A stretch of 64,000 nt of DNA, taken from assembly GCF_021155765.1 (NCBI RefSeq), contig NC_060114.1:7440001-7504000 (forward strand). The letters run 5' to 3'. The notes beneath the pieces were generated by a model, which worked only from the letters and a program-made list of their open reading frames with translations, did no database searches and was not told where the DNA came from. Of the stretch, positions 43,859-54,455 are shown piece after piece. How positions within the stretch are numbered: position 1 is the stretch's first letter; each line of letters opens with the position of its first letter. Source of the stretch: Diprion similis. Its lineage: Eukaryota > Arthropoda > Insecta > Hymenoptera > Diprionidae. Made by a program: the position numbers and the translations under genes.

Positions 43859-46800
43859 GTGATGTTGATAGGATACGTGATGTGGCTGTCTCTCGGTGTG
43901 GCTCATAGATTTTATAGAATCGAAGAATAGAATAAAAGAATTATAAATATTGCGGCAATACGGACGATCGCGTGCTAATGAGTGAACTGATGTTGGGTAT
44001 TTCGTTAAAACCGATTATTTTGTAACGGTTATAAAATTCTTCTAATTGCGGGTTTGAATGGGTCAACATTCTTTATTCTCGGGCAGTGAACATGTATTTG
44101 TGGAAAAACCCGTTCGAATCGATAATGTCAAAGGTTCGAGGCCTGAAAGTAAAACTCATCGGTTACACTTCGGACTTGAAAGGATTCTATCTGACGTAAT
44201 GGCTTTCTCCGAAACACTGTCGCTTTATTAATGCTTTATTAAACACCCTGATAACGTTTATCATCATAGAGAATTCTGTCACAGCTCAAATCACCGTCGT
44301 TCTCGCCAGTCTGTTCAGCATTCTACAATTCTCCTGCACAATCTGCTTTCCTCAGGTCATTATCCTGGCGCGTGAAGTCAGCGTGTCTGGAGAAACTGAC
44401 GGTTAATTGACTTTTGTGGTTTCAACATAGTACTCAACGATGAGTACTACTAATGGTCAATTTACAGGTACCCCGCCAAACTTGAAAAACATATTTAACG
44501 TAAGTTAGCTTTGCTCGATTCTCTTCGCAAAATTTTCTATTATAACTTGATGAAATCAAGCGTACAGAAAATTTACCCGTTACAATCGAAATCAAGAAGA
44601 ATGGACTTTCGAATATCACACAGAGAATCCACTCTCCGGTTTAGCAAACACGAAACGGAGTTGGAATCGAGATGTGTAAGATGGCCGCTAACTGGGTTCA
44701 CGGTCAGCTGCCATCGACGGTTTGCGAGGTCTCTTTGACTATAACTGCACTGCGGGCACTGTGCACTCTGGTCGTCCAGTCAATTCTGCGAAATCGTCAT
44801 TGCTTCATCTGGTGTTGGGTGAGCTGCTGGTCAGAGCTCGAAGACTGTTACTACTCGCAGGTGGAAATGGGTCGAAAACCATGGTCAAGGATACACGGAA
44901 CATCCGCATCTCATACGCCAGTCTAAAGATCCTTGACTGTTCTGCGGCTCAGTTGGGGTCAATATTCTATTCGGTCAGCCGTTTGACAAGGTAAGGTACC
45001 AGGAGGTGGGTGCAAGACAATTTTACTCAGTCAGTTTTTTGAACTTCGACTAGCTGAGTATACTCCGCATTCAATATGCTTAGTGGATACGTTGTAAACC
45101 ATGGCGATACTGTTTCAGGTAACTGGAGTATGCGAGTTGCTAAAGGAGTTTGACCAGCTTCCTCAGGACGACTTGAGCTTCGTCGAGGAAAAAGGAGCGG
45201 CTCTTTCCAGAGGGCAGAAGGGACGGGTCAATTTGGCCAGAACGGTTTACGGAAACGTCGATCTGTGCCTGTTCAACGACCCTCTGAGTGAAATTGACTC
45301 TCAAGCTGCTTGCCATTTGCTTGAAGAGTGCATCAGTCGATTCACGAAAGAAGAACCCGGATCCTCGTCACTCATCAGCTTCAATGTCTCCGGAAAGTAG
45401 ATACTGTCGTTGTTTTCACTCGCGAACGCTCAACATGATCCACATTAGTGAGGAACGGAGTGTGGCTGGAACATCTTCAAGAGGCTGTGTACTTTCAGGA
45501 CTTAGTTGAACATCAAGGGACTCTTGATTCACTGGTTAAATCGAATTTTCACATTTTCGGTTCCGGGGAGTCTGACGAAAACAACGAAGCTGTTCACTGT
45601 TTTGTCAGCTGCGCTTACCAATTGGATTGAAAGGTATAAGTCGATTCAACAAACAATAACCTTGGTTGAAACCACACTGACTTTTGAGTCTAGAATTTTT
45701 AATTCGGTGGGTTTTTTCCAGGCACAAACGATAAATTTTTGGGATTAGCAGAGTGTTGAAGAGACCATCGGAGATGAGGAAGTAGCGTCTGGAAAAATGT
45801 CGAATAAAGTATACCAAGGGTACTGGACCGTCATCAAGATGCCCAGACGTGCGCTTGGTACCTCAACTGTCGCCTCAAACGCCTTTGGCTTCATTTTTGA
45901 CTTCGTTTCCTGCAGTTTCATTGCCTGTGTTTGTCTCTCCTCAATCCTGATGGATAATGGTTTGTATATATTTTCAGATTTTGAATCTCTGCTGCTGGCC
46001 TGACTAATCCCAATTTTCGAATATGGAATGCTCTTGAATCTTCACTATTCGTAGGAATCGCTCTTCCTGGTTCCGTTGGACTGGCCATTTCTCAATCGCT
46101 GATACTGACCGGCCTTGTTCAGTACGATGTCTGGCAGGGTGCAAGGGTCATCTCACAGATGACGTTCGTCGAAAGAGTTCTACAGTACACTCATGACTTG
46201 CTCAAGGAGGGACCTTTCACCAGTAGCAACACTCCTGTGTCGACTTGGCTTTTGAAAGGCGATTTAATATTGAACAATGTCTCGATGAGGTACGTCGAGG
46301 ACAAGCCACCGGCTCTTAAGGTATAATTATTCACTTATTAAACGATGATGAATGCGACAACTTTATCTCGCATCTTCGAACGCATTCTTGATTTATTAAT
46401 CGAGGATTACATTACTGCTCGCATTTTCAATTGATCAATTTCATACAGTTTATACGCGTGTGTATTTATTGTTGGAATTCTTCTCTGAAAGTGATCGCAC
46501 AGTTCGATTGATTCTATTGAAACTTTTTATTTGATGGAGTTCATTGATTTTTGGATTCATAGTGCATACAGATTTAGATATAGATAGATGTATGCCTTAG
46601 TGTTTAAAACATAACGCTTTTCAATATCTGAATTATTATAGCCGATCAGCGTTCAGGTGCTGATAATACGTTTAACCATTTAATTCAATTTTATACAATT
46701 TTAAATTTTAAAAACATCCATGGTGGGCTCCTAGGGACATTTTCTGACAGTCGCGATTGGTATTGCGTCGGTTGCTCAATCAGGCGGTAACTGTCAGCCA

Positions 46801-47325
46801 ATAAAATTCGACCCAGTTGACGCATGCGCATAAGCTGCGCACTTTCCTCATGGACACATGGTATAGCTACAAATGGTAGTAAGATAACTAAATCCGGTAC
46901 ATTTAATTGACTTTGTTGTCACCAGTATCAGTTACATCAAATTTTCAATCATTAAAACCGATGTTCTGATACAAAAGACCATCAGCCGGAGATTCACTGA
47001 TTGCACAATACTGATGATTGCTCATAGAATCTACACGATAATGGACAGTGACCGCATCTCGGTCATGGCGGAAGTCCGGATTGTGGTGAATGAGCCGATT
47101 ATAATTCTCTCTCTAATAGCGAGTGTTCGAATATTTGCAACAAGATATCTTTAATCGGTTGTTTTTAATTTCATTTTTGGAGGAGTTTGGCCACTCCGAT
47201 TCACTGCTGAAAAATCATCAGGAAGGTACCGTTTTACGAAGTGATCAAACAAACCGGCAATTCGATGTCGAGACAGTTAATTTCGATTGCCAATAGCACC
47301 TATCGATTTATTGACTACCTCTGGA
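43859..47325 (+). pseudogene. ABCC4-like transporter pseudogene, unprocessed and truncated
   Basis: Broken copy of the gene at 57,574. Recognisable parts in order: exon 5-like from 43,859 (GYVMWLSLGVA), exon 6-like 44,087-44,402 (MYLWKNPFE, YTSDLKGFYL), exon 7-like ~44,655-45,005, exon 8-like 45,119-45,398, exon 9-like ~45,490-45,575, exon 10-like ~45,750-45,830 (MSNKVYQGY) running straight into exon 12-like sequence from ~45,845 (FGFIFDFVSCSF), a downstream TMD2/linker exon ~46,050-46,321 (ERVLQYT), and the NBD2 end ~46,978-47,325 ([20 protein letters not shown]). Exons 1-4, exon 11 and most of exon 10 are missing. Exon 7 is frameshifted and its Walker A is lost (NSAKSS), the signature reads LSRGQ, and Walker B reads LFNDP. 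Intron borders survive (for example TTTCAG before 45,119), so it arose by DNA duplication, not by retrotransposition. Confidence 0.9.
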
Positions 47326-48819
47326 TCGGAGGAGAATCTACACTGTATACTTTTGTCACTGACGAATAAGATAACTTGATGTATTTATAGCGAATTGATT
47401 GCATCATCAGCTTTAACGATATCACTTCATCATCCATGCTTCGTTATTTACAATTGAACATTACCATGAATTGTATTACTGCATAATTCGATGCAACATT
47501 ATGTTTCGAATCGATCATCGAGTGATACACATTCCAGTTCACACCTAGATCGAACTATTACAATAACTAACAATAAATTTCTTTATTCTCGAGAAATTTT
47601 TCTAGAAATGTGTAATATTGTGAGTCATGCAAATAGCGTCAACCTACAAGAAGATATAGAACAGTTGAGTGATACTTCTGTAATCGTAGGGTAGCGTCTC
47701 AACTTCTGTACCGACGGAGATATGACGTGATTATAACCAGACCGTAAGTTTCCTCTATGCCTAAATAATATCAGATTTAACTAATATACATACTATTATG
47801 ATGTGAATATTTTTTTTTAAATTACAAAAACGTGCAAAATAAAAAAAAATTAAATTAGAATTTTGCATGAAAATAAAGAAAAAATAGCTCAGAACGATTA
47901 TTCTGAGCAATTTGAGTTTTTTCAATGTACGATATTACAAATTGAATAACGTTACCGGATTTTTCTTTGGCTTCTTGCTCAGGTTTAATTCTTCGGTTTA
48001 TTTTGCTACAAGTGTCATAAATTTCAAATTTCAAAGGCTGCAAATATTTGTACCGATTGAGTGACATGGCACTTGTATCAACAACAGCCATCAAGTGAAT
48101 TTTCGTCAACTTTTCAAATATACTTCCAGATTTTACTTTTAAGTTTGGGAAAAAATATCGCATTGGATTCATCCTTGAGACTAAATAGGCATAAAAATAT
48201 TATCATAAAATTTTATCTATTAACGCAGATTCAATAAACAAACTGTTATGATAATAAACATGTTATGGGGAGCCATCACTCGGGCAGAAAGGTTAACAAT
48301 TAACAATTTTGTTTTCATACTTCGATCTTCATATCCAAGAAATCAACTTCATTCGTTAACTATTAATTCCGACGCACGTACAAATTCCGGTTTTGTCCGA
48401 AAGAATTACGACTTACTCCAGTGAAAAAAAAACCGAGATTATATATTACGCAGTTCCGATGAATTGGAAAATAAAAAACAGCGTAAGTCAGATACTTTGC
48501 ATCGTTGCGGAAACATCGTCAAGCTCTTACGGGAAATACCAACGCGATGTGTACTTCCCATCTCTGTAATATGATTGACGTCGAATTACTTATGTTTTTC
48601 TTCGAAGTCAGACTTCCCGTAATCTCATGACCATTTTTACCGTGTATAAAAGTGAAATTTAATAATTTGAGTTTGAATCACGTTTGCATTGCAATGATAG
48701 TCAAAATTTAGAGAAACCCTCAATTTCTGAAAAAAATAGTAGATATGATCCGATCTACTTATGGATCTGAATCGATCTCGTTAAATTCGAACTTCGTCTC
48801 TATCTAATTTTATCTGAAC
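47326..48819. other. Noncoding interval with a dispersed repeat
   Basis: Contains the duplicated segment at 47,852-48,207 (listed separately). Otherwise I see AT-rich DNA with no gene. Confidence 0.5.
47852..48207 (-). repeat. Dispersed duplicated segment, copy 1, with a 105-codon frame
   Basis: About 355 bp matching 53,075-53,433 in the same orientation. On the minus strand it carries an open frame (47,855-48,172) whose C-terminal part (EIYDTCSKINRRIKP..., KEKSGNVIQFV) is shared with the other copy. I do not recognise the product. Most base differences between the copies within the frame change an amino acid, so it looks like a decaying repeat, not a constrained gene. Confidence 0.55.
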
Positions 48820-50360
48820 ACTGTGCACTCTCTCAATAGGACCGCTTCCCCGCTTTGACAACAAATGAATTAACATCGTTGGCCAACCGGGGTTTGTTTA
48901 TGTTATTACGTACAATGACCTTCGTAATCCTAAATCAGGTATAAGACGCAGACATCTGTACCATAAATTTCTTCTATTTGCGAAGGCCAGATGTATTGAA
49001 AAGGTAAGACGTCGTTCGATTACTCTTCATTCGCAGAAGTAACCCATTTGCAAACGAAGACAGACCAGAAAGTACGGCAAGAAGAATTATTAAATGTGTA
49101 GAATATAGTGAGTAAATTCAGGTTTCGTTTGGTGAATCAGTGAGTAATTATTAAGGAAAGACTTCGGTGAAATTTTGTTTTTTAACTTTTATACGGTTTA
49201 AAAAAGTTATATAAAAAAAGCCTTCCGCCAATTTTTAGGTCACGGCATATCATATGTAATGAAAAAAAGTTTTAACTTCCTGGGATGAAGATGTATACGC
49301 GAGGAACTCGATGGATCGAAGAAGATTCTGCTTATCGCTGTCAACAATTCCTTGCGCATGAAGTAAAACACGTTGATTATCGACTACGTAATTGTCTGAA
49401 CTTTTGGACGTGTTACCTTTGTCACTTTGAAGGTAACACGGATGATTATCAGCATCCAACGTGATCTCTTCACGGAATTGCTTGGGATAGTGCTAAGAGC
49501 ATTTTTCGTTTTGAAACACCAGTTTTAACACGGTCCGTTTATCACGTGATTATTACAATATTATACAAAATTGGGTTTTGGTCAAATTTACCTAACAATC
49601 ATTCCTGACGTTGTGATTTTCATGCACGAGATTACTTACGTTTTAGATGAATTAAATAAAAAGTTTTTATCAATTGCTGATTTATTATTCATTTATTTAT
49701 GCAAAGATTAGTTACATATTTGATCAACAAATACGCTAGAGTTTAATATTCAATTAGGTTCGTTAAGAAATTAATATTCTCAGTTTCTTCCGCGCAGTTT
49801 TTTTCAACCTGTAAATAAGAAAGCTGGAATGAATTTGTTCAAACTGTGAATCAAGTTACATGTATTAAATTTGATAGCTGAAATACTGGATTACTCACGT
49901 TTTCAACACTTGATGATCAACAAATACGCAAGAGTCTAATATTCAATTCGGATTCGGGTGTGACATCAACTTTTTATAAAAGGATAATCTCCCAATCGGT
50001 GGAAAGATTTTTTCATACGACTTCTAGTAACGATTTTCAAAGTTTCACCAAAGTCTCTCCTTAAATGAATATATTTTACGAATTTTTTTGTAATATTGTA
50101 TAAAAAGTGAAAACTTAATATTTTGTTTTTGTAATTATAAAATTGTGTAACGTTACAGTTATTATTATTTTATTCATGGTATTTAATAAATAGACCATTA
50201 GAAATGAATATTATTTATCATAACTTGTTTATTTATAGTTATTTACTCCTTTTTTGTACTAAAATATTTCAGTTTTACGATGACTGGTGGGAGGCCTCGG
50301 ATTCGTGGAAAATCGCTTCCCCTCTTGCCCCTTAACGGTCCTATTGGGAGAGTGCACTGT
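48820..50360. mobile_element. 1.54-kb element with 25-bp terminal inverted repeats
   Basis: The left end (ACTGTGCACTCTCTCAATAG, then GACCG) and the inverted right end (ACAGTGCACTCTCCCAATAG, then GACCG) match at 23 of 25 positions. The flanking octamers ATCTGAAC (48,812-48,819) and ATATGAAA (50,361-50,368) agree at 6 of 8, as expected for an old 8-bp target duplication of hAT or P type. Inside are a minus-strand 69-codon frame (49,250-49,459), a perfect hairpin at 49,409-49,440, and a direct repeat at 49,722 and 49,915. I recognise no transposase, so it is probably a non-autonomous or decayed copy. Confidence 0.6.
49409..49440. repeat. Perfect 11-bp-stem hairpin
   Basis: CGTGTTACCTT and AAGGTAACACG are exact reverse complements around a 10-base loop. 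Confidence 0.85.
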
Positions 50361-50964
50361 ATATGAAATTCAAAGACCTAATTAGATCTACATAAACAGA
50401 TCCAATCTATCCAAGATAGCCACAAAATATGGATCTAATCAGATGAAATAAAATCTATTAATTCTTCTGTGAAATTAATTTTGGACATCTAACATCACAC
50501 GATTGACAGCGATTAGGATGAAAGATGAGAAAATCTATCGTGACACTGAAAATTTTGAGCAAAAACGAAAATCAAGCTGAAGAAGAAAAAAGATAATTAT
50601 TATACAAGTATTTCCTTCTTCCGGCTAGTGACGGAAATCTTCAATTCCCGGTGTGTTTACTCCAAACCTCTTACGTTAATCGGACTTCCAACGCAGATGT
50701 AAAAACCAGTGTAGAAACTGGGTAGGGAGTTGACAGACGCGCAGATAGTTGTATGAAATGGAAGAAAAAACATCAGACCGCTAAGAACAGGGTACGAATT
50801 CGGAGCCAGCCGAAGTTGACGCCGCTAGTTTCGAGACTCAATAAATCAGTCATTCTAGCTCCGAGCTCTGAAGGTGTAATATCTCTGGTAATATGCTTGT
50901 TGTCAGTGCGAAGTGCGAGGTTACGGAATATTGATCAGAGTGTGGTGATAAGGCTCAGCCATTC

Positions 50965-51867
50965 AGCTCGGTGTGAATCGGAGATACTGATCATCGTGAG
51001 TGAAATTGATGAGTTTCGAATATATAATATTCGTTTTATCATATCGCAGTATTTTTGAACTGTCTTCAGATAATTGTCGATTTGTAACCGATCTCATCTT
51101 CAGCTCAAAATTAGTGTGAATTATGGATACCGATCAACGTGAATGAAAATAATAATTATGTTTCGGTGTATGATCAGATATTTTATAGTCATTTTATTGT
51201 CTCTCAATAATTTTTAATTATCTTTTAACCGCCGATTTCTGGTCGATCTGAACTCAGTGTTGATAGATGGTGATCGAGAATAATAATTTTTAAGAGTATT
51301 AAATATTCTATATTCATTTTATCGTATCGCAGTATTTTTGAACTGTCTTCAGATAATTGTCGATTTGTAACCGATCTCATCTTCAGCTCAAAATTAGTGT
51401 GAATTATGGATACCGATCAACGTGAATGAAAATAATAATTATGTTTCGGTGTATGATCAGATATTTTATAGTCATTTTATTGTCTCTCAATAATTTTTAA
51501 TTATCTTTTAACCGCCGATTTCTGGTCGATCTGAACTCAGTGTTGATAGATGGTGATCGAGAATAATAATTTTTGAGAGTATTAGATATTCTATATTCAT
51601 TTTATCGTATCGCAGTATTTTTGAACCGTCTTCAGATAATTGTCGATTTGTAACCGATCTCATCTTCAGCTCAAAATTAGTGTGAATTATGGATACCGAT
51701 CAACGTGAATGAAAATAATAATTATGTTCCAGTGTATATTCAGATATTTTATAGTCATTTTATTGTGTCTCAATAATTTTTAATTATTTTTAAACCGCCG
51801 ATTTCCGATCGATCTTAACTCAGTGTTGATAGATAGTGATAAAAAATAATCATTTTTGAGAGTATTT
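50965..51867. repeat. 283-bp tandem array, about three copies
   Basis: The marker CGCAGTATTTTTGAA starts at 51,045, 51,328 and 51,611, exactly 283 bp apart. The marker GAGTATT recurs at 51,294, 51,577 and 51,860 with the same spacing. Units 1 and 2 are almost identical; unit 3 is more diverged. Each unit contains two related sub-motifs of the type CCGATTTC / ACCGATCTC, which also appear singly near 51,930 and 52,373. Confidence 0.9.
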
Positions 51868-53074
51868 GCAAACAATAGATGTGACAATTTTATTCCACCT
51901 CACATCAGTGTTTTTCAATCGCTTTGCATCTGCCGATTTCGATGTGATTGGACGGTGTTTTGATTTCTTATGCAGTCAACAGTATCTTGTCTCCGTCCCT
52001 GGTTGATCGGAAACGAGCGTCTCTGTTGCTTCGATAGTTCTAAGGAACTCCCACCCGGTTTACGGGTATAAAATAATATTCTTGTTCTCAGGACGCGATC
52101 GACGCCGATCCAGGGCGGACGTCATTCAGCGAGTCGCAGTGTGTGATATATAAATTGGTTTTTAAGCTAACAAAATGCAGTGTGTGGTGTGCATATGAAA
52201 CAAATGACACATGCTTAGCGAGTGCTCAACAAAAGAGGCGAGTTTCATTAATACGTTTTTGATTTATCATTCTTCGTATCTCATTTTTTAGTTCGGATTA
52301 TAATACATATGTGGTTGAAATTGTGCCGATTCATGAACGAGGATAAAAGATAAAACTTTTAAAAATCAAATCTGCCGATTTCACAACCGATCTCCTCACA
52401 ATTGAAGGTCTGTATAATCACCAGAGTCACATTTTTCTTCCTTCAGATCACCTCGTACTAGAATATCGAAATTGACCATTATATAAACCGATTCTGAAAA
52501 CGATTTCTTTCTTCAACTTGTACAGAAAAATGCTAATTTCTAAAGGTCTTGAATTTTTTTTTATTCTCCAAAGAAGTCTATTTTTCGTGCAAAGAAGGCT
52601 ACAAAGCGTCATTACACGCTTTGTAATCAAGGTTACATCTCACATTATAAGAATGTGGTATATTTCTGGCTACAGAATTGATCAGATGGATCGATTATTA
52701 TTGTCTTATAAAATATGACTGGTGCCTCCGGTGATTATCAAGTTGTTTCGTGAATGACATGGATGTGTAGAACGTTATATAACTGTGTCATACTACAAAG
52801 TGATAGAGATACGCGAACAAAAATTCCTCGTTTTCAAAAGAGACGCTACAAAAGTTTTTTTTGTTAGGAAGATTTTTTTTTTTTGGGAACGATAAATCCC
52901 GCAATTTTTTGGGATCAAAGAAAAATTTCGATCGAACTACACGTCTTTTCTTTCTTTCAAATTGAAAACTCGAACTGAAACTGAAAGTTATCACAGAAAT
53001 GTCATTCTCCCTTTTTTGTTTTTGAACAAATTATTGAACTTCATTTGAGATGAGAAAACGTGGAAAAAAAAACA
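51868..53074. other. Noncoding interval right of the 283-bp array
   Basis: No gene seen. A TATAAAATA sequence near 52,069 is followed by GC-richer DNA (52,090-52,150) with several CG steps. This could be a promoter or a fragment of a retroelement end, but nothing decides it. Confidence 0.35.
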
Positions 53075-53433
53075 ATATTAGAATTTTGCATGAAAATAAA
53101 GGAAAAAATAGCTCAGAATGATCATTCTGACCAATTTGAGCTTTTTCAATGTACGACATTACAAATTGAATAACGTTACCTGATTTTTCTTTGGTTTCTT
53201 GGTCAGGTTTAATTCTTCGGTTTATTTTGCTGGAAGTGTCATAAATTTCGAGGCCAAAGGCTGCTAATATTTGTACCGATGAGTGACATGGCACTTGTAT
53301 CAACAACAGCCATCAAGTGAATTTTCGTAAAAATTTCAATTATACTTGCAGATTTTACTTTTAAGTTTGGGAAAAAATATCGCATTGGATTCATCCTTGC
53401 GACTAAATCGGCATAAAAATATTATCACACAAT
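53075..53433 (-). repeat. Dispersed duplicated segment, copy 2
   Basis: Direct copy of 47,852-48,207, about 5.2 kb away, with scattered substitutions and small indels. The minus-strand frame here (53,031-53,306) keeps the block EIYDTSSKINRRIKP but has a different N-terminus because of a frame change. Confidence 0.6.
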
Positions 53434-54186
53434 TTTATCAATAACCTAATCAATGTTAATACAAATGAATCAAAAATTGGAAATTTATTCAATTTTAACG
53501 GATTTACTACTTTTTGCCGTATTCAGTTTGTTCCACGTTTATCCATTTTAACGCAATACCGCAATAAATCAATCAAGACTAACGACTTTTTTAATACTAA
53601 TCTCGAAGATGCAGACAAAAATCGGTAAAAATATTTTCTCTTATTCTTTTACGGCTACAGTTTGACAGTAATAATGGTGAATAATTCTTTGAAAATTAAA
53701 AACAAAAAAAGAAAAAGAAAAATGACTTCATAAATAATGTTTATCGCAAAATTTTATGAAACATAAATTAATTTTTTTATAATATTTCTCTTTCAAAAAT
53801 GCGCAATTTTTACTACTGTGACCTTGTGTCATTGTCCATGTTATTTGAATTTATAAAATAAATTTTCGTCGAAAAGCTAACGCTGCTCTGGGGGGGGGGA
53901 TTCTTAAAATTGGTAATGTAATTTATAGTAGGTTGAAAAAATCTTGTTCGATAAAATATAGTTATACCAACTGCTTATAATTTTGTTAAATATAATTGTC
54001 AGATCATCACGCAATTCGACGAAACACCATTTCGCGAAATAACGTGCAAAACACTGACGTTCACCACGTATACGAAGTATTTGCATATACCATGGAGCGT
54101 CATAAAAAAGGAACAACGTATAACGATGAAAAACGCGTCAAACTCGTTTTCGTTACCGGTCACTCGATGCAAAGCTGTTGAAACGC

Positions 54187-54455
54187 TTGAGGAGGTGTCC
54201 TAGTAGATTTCGCGCTGACGTATATATTTCGCAATATCCACATATCCATATGTCTCACACGAGAAACCGACTGAAAAGTCCCGTTTTACTAAATCGTAAT
54301 TGTGAGTTCGTAGAATTCATCGAATTTCTTTACATTTACGTTGAATAAAAATTTGTTGTTGTGGTTTTTTCCAGAATTGCATATGGAATAGGGCTGTTGA
54401 GCCATTTTTTGCATCCGAGATACGTGGACTTCGATATTTCGCCCCATCCCTGTCG
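54187..54455. mobile_element. TTAA-type foldback element, truncated copy
   Basis: The left end GAGGAGGTGTCCTAGTAGAT and the right part (GGGCTGTTGAGCCATTTTTTG, GAGATACGTGGACTTCGATA) match the elements at 25,585 and 16,474. The right terminus is replaced by a run of about 25 A. Confidence 0.6.

Noticed and set aside
50753-51058. 101-codon plus-strand frame before the 283-bp array
   Set aside because: Runs into the tandem repeat and shows no domain.
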